A stretch of 64,000 bases of DNA from Simmondsia chinensis (lineage: Eukaryota > Streptophyta > Magnoliopsida > Caryophyllales > Simmondsiaceae), in assembly GCA_018398585.1 (NCBI GenBank), contig JAGTTD010000011.1, positions 18,591,346-18,655,345 of the forward strand. The letters are read 5' to 3'. The number at the start of each line of letters is the position of its first letter. Position 1 is the first letter of the stretch. Of this stretch, positions 46,889 to 55,162 are shown one piece after another. The notes beneath the pieces are model-generated. The model did no database searches. It saw only the letters and a list, made by a program, of their open reading frames with translations, and was not told the origin of the DNA. The translations under genes and the position numbers were made by a program.

Positions 46889-48020
46889 ATCTCCCGCTTA
46901 TCCTAAATCCAATTTATGACAAGCATTGTACCCATCTCTTTTGTGTATGAACCACAAGTCTACTAGGTCAATTATTCTATCTGAACCAACATGCCCTCTT
47001 TGCAGCTTCTGAAGCTGCAACGTATTTAGCCTCTATGGTCAAGTCAGCAATACAATACTGCTTGACATTCCTCCCACTAATTGGCTCCTACTCCAAGGGT
47101 AAAGTCATACCTGGACTTCGAACGCCTGGCATATATATTTGACTGGAAGTCTTATAACAATATATCCACCTAGAACCAGCTTATCACTTTGAAAGATCAG
47201 CATCTAGTCATTCTTAAGTACTAGAGAAAATGCTTCATTGCCACCCAGTGCATCTGACTCGAGTTAGACTGATACCTGCTTACTATACCACAGCATAGCA
47301 AATATCTAGCCGCGTGCACAGCATGGCATACATGAGGTTCCCACTGCCAAAGCATATGGAATATTCCCCAACTGTTCCTCCTCTTATGGTGCCATAGAAC
47401 ATGGCTCCAAAGAAAAAAAAAGGGACTCCATGCCTGAAAGGGTTAAAAAAATATATATATAACATTTCTTAGAGTCCTCCATCCAATACCTTGACAATAT
47501 TTTATAAATATAAGTGGCTAGAGAAAGACCCCACCTCCTACTCTTACGACCTTACAAAACCTTAATCCTAAGAGCACAGTTGGTTTCTCTTATGTCCTTC
47601 ATATTGAGCTATCACGACAATCAAGTCTTTACAGCTAATGACACTCCCACATTGTTCCTAATGAGTAGTATGTTGTTGACATACAATACCAAGAAAGTCA
47701 CTACTTTCTCTTAATGTCGTTTGTACACGCATGGTTCGTTTAACCAATTGCACAAAAGTATAAGACTTAATTGCTTCACTGTGACTAAAAGGATCAGATT
47801 CAATGCCACGGGCAACCACTGAAAGTTCCCGCTATGAACTTGTCAGGTGTCCTGACAATTCTCCCACCATAACTAAGCTCTCGTGTACCGGGAATATTCT
47901 TGTTCCTATTAGTAGGTGTATCTAATGCATCCACTATGTCATGAGTTGTGTCTAGCTGATCAGGATTAGTGTCATTTTCTTTTAATTCTTATAATACTAT
48001 GTAGTTTACTTGCAAAATTC
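46889..48020 (-). pseudogene. Co2 copia RT and RNase H remnant
   Basis: RNase H end at about 46990-47040, reading IEAKYVAASEAAKRACWFR, diagnostic for copia elements. At 47283-47465 comes a stretch with GNLMYAMLCTRLDICYAVV, which lies between RT and RNase H in this superfamily. The RT active site at 47672-47683 reads YVNN in LVLYVNNILLIRNNVGVS, so both catalytic aspartates of YVDD are now asparagine; each needs one G-to-A change. Frames are interrupted throughout, so this copy encodes no working polymerase. Confidence 0.82.
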
Positions 48021-48740
48021 TTCTCTAAGTATTTTGCATTGTATTTACAAAAACCTTTTTAATCAAAAACTATAGAAAAGACCGTCCTTGTTCCTTTTAT
48101 TTGCAACACCATTCTGTTGCGGTGTACCAAGAGCAGAAGGCTGAGATCTTATCTCATTTGCAGTTAGGAAATCTAGAAATTCATAAGAAAAATATCCACC
48201 ACCTCTATCTGATCGAAGTGACTTAACTTTTTTACCTAATAGCTTTTAAACTTCAACTTTATACTCTTTGAATTTTTTTAAAATGTCCGACTTATGTCCC
48301 ATTAGGTAAACATGTCCATGCCTTGAGTAGTCATCACTATGTGATTAAGTATACCTAAAAGTTGCCTGAACATGTATTGGTCCGCATACATCTATGTGAA
48401 CCAGCCTAAGCAAGTCACTAACCCTGTTGCCTTTACTCTTAAAGACAGACTTAGTTATCTTTCTTTCTATGTAGGATTCGCAGATTGGTAATGACATCAA
48501 GTTCAAAGCCTCTATTAGTCCATCTTTTACCAGTCTTTGAATCCTGTTCGAATTAGTGTGACCTAAATGTTGGTGCCATGTACTTTCAAGGTGTTTTCTT
48601 TTAGGAAATCGAACAAGTGAGCTTGTATTAGATTCTTTTAAACAAATATGAGAGTTTTGATCAATCAACAATATGAATAGACCATTTATACAAGTATATT
48701 TTCCAAATTTATTTCTTGTATTAAAAGGTTCATAATATTG
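48021..48740 (-). pseudogene. Co2 integrase and pre-integrase remnant
   Basis: 48345-48671 is a 108-codon frame with the gag-pre-integrase zinc region: HQHLGHTNSNRIQRL, ICESYIERKITKSVF (the second Cys of the usual CESC is replaced) and LVHIDVCGPIHVQA. The integrase core continues at lower coordinates (about 48060-48240) with SLRSDRGGGYFSYEF and SALGTPQQNGVANKRN, the usual copia wording. The frame is broken between the two. Confidence 0.82.
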
Positions 48741-49170
48741 AATTATATTTATTCATAAAACGAGTTACAGAAATCAAATTCTTGTGCAGAGTAGCTACAA
48801 ATAATCAATCTTTTAAAATCAAAAACTCGAACATTAAAGTCCAAGCTAACATCTCCTACACTTAAGACCACTACCCTTGTACTGTCCCTAACCATTAGGT
48901 ATAGCTCCCCATCATGCAGCCTTTTGGTTAGCCTGAGCCCCTGTAACATATTACAGACATGGTCAGTTGGATCTAAGTCCACACACCAGGAACCTGGTGG
49001 ACTCTCAATTGTGCGTGGCTGAACTAAGTGAGATATGAACATATCTTCACGACATAGATTAGTAGTCTTTCTAAGAAGAGAAGCTAAGTACCTAGTGCAG
49101 TTTTTTATCCAGTGGCCAGTCTTCTCGCAAAAGAAACACTTTCCTTTTGCCGACTTCTTTATGGACTCTG
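48741..49170 (-). pseudogene. Co2 protease and nucleocapsid zinc knuckle
   Basis: 49060-49160 encodes GKCFFCEKTGHWIKNC, a CX2CX4HX4C knuckle that belongs to the end of gag. It is followed by the protease region (frame 48749-49042) where the active-site DSGATDH reads DLDPTDH (in WCVDLDPTDHVCN), so the catalytic triad is altered. GLRLTKRLHDGELYL follows as in related copia proteins. Upstream, the gag capsid domain is not recognisable. Confidence 0.78.
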
Positions 49171-49911
49171 TTGCTACTACAGCAACCTTGCCCTTTCCTT
49201 TCTTACCAATAGGTCCTAGTGAGTAATAACTAAGTCCAACTTAGTTTTTTTTGGCAAAGTAATTTGGTCCAATGAGTTCATTATGCATTAGTAATCAAGT
49301 GAAGTTCACCAGTCGTATCCAATCCAAAATACTGTAAATGCAAACATTCATGTAGCTGTCTAACAAGGGTCATGTATAATGCAGTGATATCTATTCTTTT
49401 AATTTAGCATACATAATAAGTCAGAAATCCACCAAACTGTACTATCATGCATACAATGATGACCCAAACACACCACTCCTTACTCCTCGGCAGCGAGACC
49501 GCACGAAGCTAGTTCGGGTGAGAACTATTCTCAATTAACTTTTTTATTTTTTGTAATTCTTACTAAATATGATTAACTCACCACTTTACTTTAGTCTCTA
49601 ACATAACACAACAGAGCTCCTCGGGGAGGCTAATGCATCACGCTAGTTAAGTGTAAACCATTACCTAAACCTCCATACAAATACACGGAATACTCCACAG
49701 CAGCGTGGCCGCATCGCTTCTTTGCACTTTGTTTCATCCCAATAGAAGTGTAACCCCATAATTTGCAAACCGAAAACCTGGGTAGAGAGGCCTATCGATC
49801 TACTATACTGCCAGACCGGTAATGGAGACTGTGAGGTTACAACAATTGAAACTTGGCTCCCACTTGATTTTTTAAACTAGTGGTTTTTAATTAACTTGTA
49901 TTTACAACCTG
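49171..49911 (-). other. Co2 leader, conserved block
   Basis: Non-coding. 49510-49870 is similar to the Co1 leader blocks at 12870-13200 and 15691-16060 and, inverted, to the start of the window. The position is unusual: it comes almost directly after the zinc knuckle, so gag has been deleted or replaced by leader-type sequence. Confidence 0.5.
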
Positions 49912-50450
49912 GATTATCTCATACCCATTTAGAATCTCATTCTAAAACTAACCAAAATTTATTAGTTAATTAATTTAAAACATTATCGTTTTGTGACATA
50001 GATTATCTCATAATCTAACTTTAGAATCTCATTCTAAATCGTTATCAATTAAACTATTAGTTAATTTTACCTCTAAAAATAGTACCATAGATTATCTCAT
50101 AACCTATTCTTTATTTGTTTAAAAACAATACCCAAAAAAATTTAGATTATCATAATCTGCCTTTTAGAATCCCATTCTAAAACTAAAAAAATTAATGAAA
50201 ATTAAATTTTATTTAAAACAGTGCCGTAATTTAGATTATCTCATAATCTATTTTTAGAATCTAATTCTAAAACTAAATTAATTAATAAAAAATTAATTTA
50301 ATTTAAAAAATGGTGACTACTTAGAACTTAGATTATCACATAGTCTGCTTTTAGAATCACATTCCAAAATTTAAATAAGCTTAGATTATCTCATAGTCTT
50401 TTTAAAATCTTATTCTAAAATAATTTAAAATAACTTTCACTAAAAGAAAT
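49912..50450 (-). repeat. Hairpin array in the Co2 leader
   Basis: At least seven units begin with gattat at 49912, 50001, 50090, 50145, 50234, 50331 and 50384; spacings are 89, 89, 55, 89, 97 and 53. Most units carry two short inverted repeats: GATTAT-ctc-ATAATC (perfect at 50001-50015 and 50234-50248; with a 1-nt loop at 50145-50157) and TTAGAAT-nnn-ATTCTAA (perfect at 49929-49945, 50021-50037, 50164-50180 and 50253-50269). The later units are degraded. Co1 has related hairpins at 16087-16710. Directly cut at 50450 by the LARD-like element. Confidence 0.88.
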
Positions 50451-51003
50451 TGTTAAGGTTTCAAAGACTGCTCTTGAACCTTAACCTTGGTTGGGATAGT
50501 GAGAGTATGAGATGAGAAGAGAATTTAGAGTTTAGATGAGATAAGAAGGGAAAGGAGATGAGAAGTACAGAGAGATATCAATTCCATTCATCAAAGTTGT
50601 TATGGATTACAGGCTAGAGCCATCTATTTATACTACTTCCTCCTAGGATGGTTTAGTCAAAAAATATCTAGGGATACAATGCATTTGGACCCATGGCCTA
50701 ACCGACTTAACCGCCATCTAACTAATTTTCCGCCAACCTTGACCGGCCATTGACCACCTAGGCTACATGCCACTAGAGCTCACTTATTACATGACTTAAC
50801 AGGAGACTTATGCAACTAATTACATCAAGACTCATTCTAGTTATAATATCAACAAGCTAATACAACTTCCCTACACTAAATGATCATCAAATGGCTGCAA
50901 GACAGCCACCAACGCAGCACACGGCAGATAACAGTAGCAGCATAGCAGCAGGACAGCAGCACAGCCACCATCAGCTCATGCCTCGGATTCTTGGATCATA
51001 ACA
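50451..51003 (-). repeat. 3' LTR of the LARD-like element
   Basis: Plus-strand TGTTAAGG to ATAACA. About 20 substitutions plus one short indel against the other LTR by my count. The part at 50885-50970 is rich in cagca repeats. Confidence 0.9.
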
Positions 51004-51017
51004 TTCCCTTCCCCTTG
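51004..51017 (-). other. LARD-like polypurine tract
   Basis: Complement of ttcccttcccctt, reading aaggggaagggaa in element orientation, adjacent to the 3' LTR. Confidence 0.85.
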
Positions 51018-51299
51018 AAAACATTCTTGTCCTCAAGAATAGAAGAGAGTTATAACAATGAAGATCAACTTCTGGCTAGAGTTATGCAGCTGGAAGACAC
51101 TTGAAGTAACTCAATCTGTAATGCAGCAGAAACATGAGGATGGCATCTTGTTTTGACACAATGCTTGCGTTTGAATGCATAATACTCTTCAGGAGGTCTG
51201 CACTGATCAAACCAAATATCAACAACACATCCATAGCACCTCTTGATGCAGTTAACACAGCTCAAAATTCCATCTTGCTGCTGAGAATCACAAAACTCA

Positions 51300-51686
51300 T
51301 CAGTACTTCTGAATTTCTGCTTGTAGAATGCTGCACAACAGATTTTTGTATGTCGTTAGCCACACAAAAATGCATATGAAGTCCTTTAACATCTCGGGAG
51401 GCCTTCCAAACTCAAACCAAGAGAACCCAACATCAAAATATGCTTGTAGGCATTTCCCATTGCAGCACAAACAGCCCCATTTCTTGATCATGGTAATAAA
51501 ACACAATGTAATTCCATAAGAATGCAGCTGCAACTCTTTCATTTTGGATCTTATCCAAAATTTGTATTTCTTAAACATCCACTTACTAAACCAACTCAGA
51601 CCAAGCTCATCAAACACTAGATTGCTTCCCGATTCCACATGTTGAGCTGCAGAACCCAGAAATTCAGCAGTGTTTAACCAAAACAA
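51300..51686 (-). CDS. Unknown 128-codon frame downstream of the main LARD-like ORF
   Basis: Not recognised. It starts 53 bp after the end of the 393-codon frame in element orientation. It is rich in aromatic residues and cysteine (GLSWFSKWMFKKYKFW, KKWGCLCCNGKCLQ, FSWFEFGRPPEM), with a hydrophobic FICIFVWLTTY near the C-terminus. A shorter frame with Cys-rich CVNCIKRCYGC follows at 51065-51265. These could be a decayed second product, a former extension of the main ORF, or chance. The start codon is not certain; the frame contains no stop. Confidence 0.35.
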   Translation of the reverse strand: MFWLNTAEFLGSAAQHVESGSNLVFDELGLSWFSKWMFKKYKFWIRSKMKELQLHSYGITLCFITMIKKWGCLCCNGKCLQAYFDVGFSWFEFGRPPEMLKDFICIFVWLTTYKNLLCSILQAEIQKY

Positions 51687-51739
51687 CCCATAGCTTCAAT
51701 TATTACCAATTTCAACTCGATTCCTGTTCAGATGGAAGC

Positions 51740-52921
51740 TCATTGATGCGAACAAGCTATTACACCTTCCAACAAATCAATTTCTTGTATAAACACCATG
51801 CTTCTCCTTCGTTGAACGTTGAAACGCACTCTCGCAGCTTGAGTAATTCTTTTCAGCAGAAAATCAACTCTTGTCGGCTTCATACAGTCTTGAGAATCTT
51901 CTCCCAGATCAGGAGGCAACTCGTCATATAAATGTGCGTTTGAACACACCATTTCTCCACTCCGTGAACCTTGTTTTGCGTCAATTACATTACTGCCAGC
52001 ACAAAGCAATTGCTGATCTCGAGTATCAAGATGCCTTAGCGAAGTGTTTAACACATTTTGTGGAGCTTTCGTTGTTTCTACAGCAGTAACATCCACTTCC
52101 CCAGTAAAAATCAAAGGTTCGGCTATAACCGACCCTAGTATATTAGTAAATACATCGATAAAATCAGGATCCTGAGTTAGTTCTTGTTGATCAACAAGCA
52201 TCCTAACTTCTTCCAGTGGGTCATCTTGATGTCTTATTGCTGAATTGGACTCAATTACAGCAACAACCGGTTGTCCATTGTTCTGTTCTTGCAAACTCAG
52301 AAGCTCCTTAGGCTGACACACAACCTCACGCTTCAATTTCGGCTTTGTCAACTTCTTTTTACCGCAAAAATCTTTCATTGATTCACTTAGATGGCTTCTC
52401 TTCGCTTTACTCTTTGCTTTCTTTATCATTCTCTTGACATGTGAATCATATTCCCATTCCGGAGGCAAATCTTGCTGTAGCTCATCATCTACAAAATACT
52501 CTAACTCTAGCAAAGAGTCCTCATGATGATCATCTTGATCAAACTCTGGTTCTTCTAACTTGTGTTCATCAATGTCGGCATTATCGTGGTCGAATTCATC
52601 TTTAACAGCAAAAGATTCCACTTTTTGTTTTTGCTTAACATTGAACTCTTTTTGTCTAACGCTATCCACTAGCTCCGAAAACTCATTTGCATCAAGAACA
52701 CCAACACAATCTCGATTGCTATTTGCAAACTGACGATCCCTAATTTCCTGCCGCCATTGGTCCAATACCTGTTTCATTATCTCATTGCTTTTTCGCCAAT
52801 TCTCCTCAAGAAAAGCTTGCTCTAATTTCTTCAACTGATCACTCAACACATATTTACAAGAGCTGTCACCAACCATACCAACCATATTTGCAATATTAAG
52901 CATCGTTTCGAAAAGAGCCAA
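51740..52921 (-). CDS. Intact 393-aa protein of unknown function in the LARD-like element
   Basis: Starts at ATG 52921 (MALFETMLNIANMVGMVGDS); no in-frame stop until TGA next to 51740. Composition by region: residues about 25-70 look helical and charged (EENWRKSNEIMKQVLDQWRQ); 95-150 is very acidic (DEFDHDNADIDEHKLEEPEF) and ends DLPPEWEYD; 155-200 is strongly basic (VKRMIKKAKSKAKRSH and GKKKLTKPKLKREV), suggesting nuclear targeting or nucleic-acid binding; 230-300 is mixed; the C-terminus has a second LPP motif (DELPPDLGED), then KRITQAARVRFNVQRRRS. No zinc knuckle, protease, RT or integrase motif. An open frame this long beside many dead ones suggests youth or constraint. It could be a captured host gene segment or a remodelled gag. 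Confidence 0.7.
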   Translation of the reverse strand: MALFETMLNIANMVGMVGDSSCKYVLSDQLKKLEQAFLEENWRKSNEIMKQVLDQWRQEIRDRQFANSNRDCVGVLDANEFSELVDSVRQKEFNVKQKQKVESFAVKDEFDHDNADIDEHKLEEPEFDQDDHHEDSLLELEYFVDDELQQDLPPEWEYDSHVKRMIKKAKSKAKRSHLSESMKDFCGKKKLTKPKLKREVVCQPKELLSLQEQNNGQPVVAVIESNSAIRHQDDPLEEVRMLVDQQELTQDPDFIDVFTNILGSVIAEPLIFTGEVDVTAVETTKAPQNVLNTSLRHLDTRDQQLLCAGSNVIDAKQGSRSGEMVCSNAHLYDELPPDLGEDSQDCMKPTRVDFLLKRITQAARVRFNVQRRRSMVFIQEIDLLEGVIACSHQ

Positions 52922-53948
52922 ACTCTGTTCACAGAGGTATGAACCAACTTGGTTCGCAAAGGAACAAATTCGATTCGAACCACTTCACCAGATATTTGCT
53001 TCAAGGAATTATACTCCTTTGCTTGCACAAACAATCACTTGCTAACCGCTCTTCAATTGTCAGTGAGTACAAACCCTAATACGCAAATGTTCGCACCTGA
53101 GAATTCGAACAAAACCTAACTGCGATGCTTTCTTGAATAATTCGAACTAAGAATCTGAAATAGGTTCGATTCCTGTCTGTAGTGATGATTTAAACACACG
53201 ATTCACCACAACCTTCAAGAACGAAGTCGGATTTCAACACTTTCGGTGCTTAGTTCAATGTCATATTTTTGCCTAAGCAAATCTCGACTTAATAGCATGT
53301 AGTTCTTAAGAATCAACGCCAATTCTGATGAATTCTCACTGCTTCTATGCTTATCAACACAATTTCATCACAAACCAGCAACAAACACAAATTCTCATCG
53401 AATTGCAACTTGAAGTTCAGAAACCATTGCCTCAACCTCAGTTACTGAATTGTAGAATCAGAATTAACCTCAATGCAGCTTGTTTTTGATCATTTGATTA
53501 TGATCAAGTGTAATGTTGATCCAATAGCTCACTTTAACTTCTTCTCCAACCGATCGAATGAATAATTGATCAAGAACAATTTTGCTCAGCACTCAACTTC
53601 AGCAACTCATGCTATGCTTCAGCACTCAACTTCAGCAGCTAATGCTTGATCAATTTTTCTGAATTCAATCCAAATCAGCTTTGATGTTGAATGTAATCAA
53701 CAAACACTAATTAATTAAACTTTCTTCAATGTAACTCAACCAGATTTGTCCCAACCGAAAGCAAGTCCCAGGCCTTGCTGATCAGTAAGGCAATACACCA
53801 AGCTCTTCACGATCAGAATTCAGAATTGAATTCTTGATCATATAAAACTGAACTAAATCAATTTCAAACTGTTTTTGTTGATTAATTGCAACACAATCAG
53901 TCAGATTTGTGATTCTTATTTAGAGCTTAATTCGGAAGCCAAACCAAG
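52922..53948 (-). other. LARD-like 5' leader
   Basis: About 1 kb of non-coding sequence between the primer-binding site and the 393-codon frame. It contains a 33 bp imperfect direct repeat (cagcactcaacttcagca) at 53584-53648 and several tgatcaa words. A short frame at 52843-53034 overlaps the ORF start and is not supported. Confidence 0.5.
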
Positions 53949-53960
53949 GCTCTGATACCA
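53949..53960 (-). other. LARD-like primer-binding site (tRNA-iMet type)
   Basis: gctctgatacca on the plus strand, perfect, 2 bp from the 5' LTR. Confidence 0.9.
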
Positions 53961-53962
53961 AT

Positions 53963-54524
53963 TGTTAGGGTTTCAAAGATTGCTCTTGAACCTTAACCTT
54001 GGTTGGGATAGTGAGAGTATGAGATGAGAAGAGAATTTAGAGTTTAGATGAGATAAGAAGGGAAAGGAGATGAGAAGTAGAGAGAGATATCAAAGATATC
54101 AATTTCATTCATCAAAGTTGTTATGGATTACAGGCTAGAGCCATCTATTTATACTACTTCCTCCTAGAATGGTTTAGACTAAAAATATCTAGGGATACAA
54201 TGCATTTGGACCCATGGCCTAACCGACTTAACCGCCATCTAACTAATTTGCCGCCAACCTTGACCGGCCATTGACCACCTAGGCTACATGCCACTAAAGC
54301 TCACTTATTACATGACTTAACAAGAGACTTATGCAACTAATTACATCAAGACTCATTCTAGTTACAATATCAACAAGCTAATACAACTTCCCTACACTAA
54401 ATGATCATCAAATGGCTGCAAGATAGCCACCAACGCAGCACACAGCAAATAACAGTAGCAGCATAGCAGCAGAACAGCAACACAATCACCATCAGCTCAT
54501 GCCTCGAATTCTTGGATCATAACA
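53963..54524 (-). repeat. 5' LTR of the LARD-like element
   Basis: Plus-strand TGTTAGGG to ATAACA, followed by GAAAT. It has a short extra aaagatatc near 54090 relative to the other LTR. Confidence 0.9.
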
Positions 54525-54529
54525 GAAAT

Positions 54530-55148
54530 TAATTAATGAAATAATTAATTTATCATTATAATGTAAATCAGTATTAACATCTACACGTCCCATAAATAAA
54601 TAAAATTACTTTAAAAAACCTTTTTTTTTTTTTTGGTTCTGACGTGCTGATGTCCGCGTTAGCCTGACTCTGACGTTGTCAAAATTTTTTAAGTAAATTA
54701 AAATAAATAATTAAATCTAATCTCATTAGATTTTATCCAATTTCAAAAATCTTGATTAAATAATCATAATATCGTTGTACATATTATGTAATCCAAAAAT
54801 TGAAAGTTGTTAGATCCGAATCGACTATTAATTCTTTAACGATTTAAACAATTTAAACCGTCATTTTAAAAAACCTAGTTAACTATTAACTCTTTTAACT
54901 ATTTAAAAAATTTAACTCATTACTTTAAATAACTTAGTTAAATATTAATTCTTTTAACCGATTAAAACAATTTAAATTGATATAGTGAAAGAAACAATTT
55001 AATTAACAATTTATTCTTTTACAATGTAAATTACTACTTTAAAGAACCTTTACTTCTTAATAAAATCTATATTTTATTAAATTACAGATCTATTCATTGC
55101 GATCTTATTATACCTATTTATGTATATTATGAATTTAATTACATACAA
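54530..55148 (-). repeat. Co2 leader next to the primer site, AT-rich with tandem repeats
   Basis: Continues the Co2 leader beyond the LARD-like insertion. About 54820-55020 holds imperfect copies of a unit of 65-70 bp built on actattaa-tcttttaac and tttaaa-aatttaa. No coding potential. A 15-T run lies near 54620. Confidence 0.6.
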
Positions 55149-55160
55149 GCTCTGATACCA
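55149..55160 (-). other. Co2 primer-binding site (tRNA-iMet type)
   Basis: gctctgatacca on the plus strand, perfect, 2 bp from the LTR boundary at 55163. Confidence 0.88.
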
Positions 55161-55162
55161 AT

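Larger units (their letters stand above)
50451..54524 (-). mobile_element. LARD-like non-autonomous LTR retrotransposon with one intact unknown ORF
   Basis: 4074 bp, minus strand. LTRs 50451-51003 (553 bp) and 53963-54524 (562 bp), perfect target duplication GAAAT (50446-50450 and 54525-54529), priming site 53949-53960, purine tract next to 51004. The internal 2.96 kb has no gag, protease, RT, RNase H or integrase; its only long frame is 51740-52921. In element orientation the sequence before the purine tract (ttgaggacaagaatgtt, then aaggggaagggaa) is the same motif as before the 3' LTR of Gy2, and the LTR starts TGTTATG as in Gy3 and Gy5. It therefore appears to belong to that gypsy family and to depend on its enzymes. 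Confidence 0.9.

Noticed and set aside
49912..50450. CRISPR-like spaced repeats
   Set aside because: The units are short AT-rich hairpins with varying spacing inside a plant retrotransposon leader; there are no uniform spacers, no cas genes and the setting is eukaryotic.
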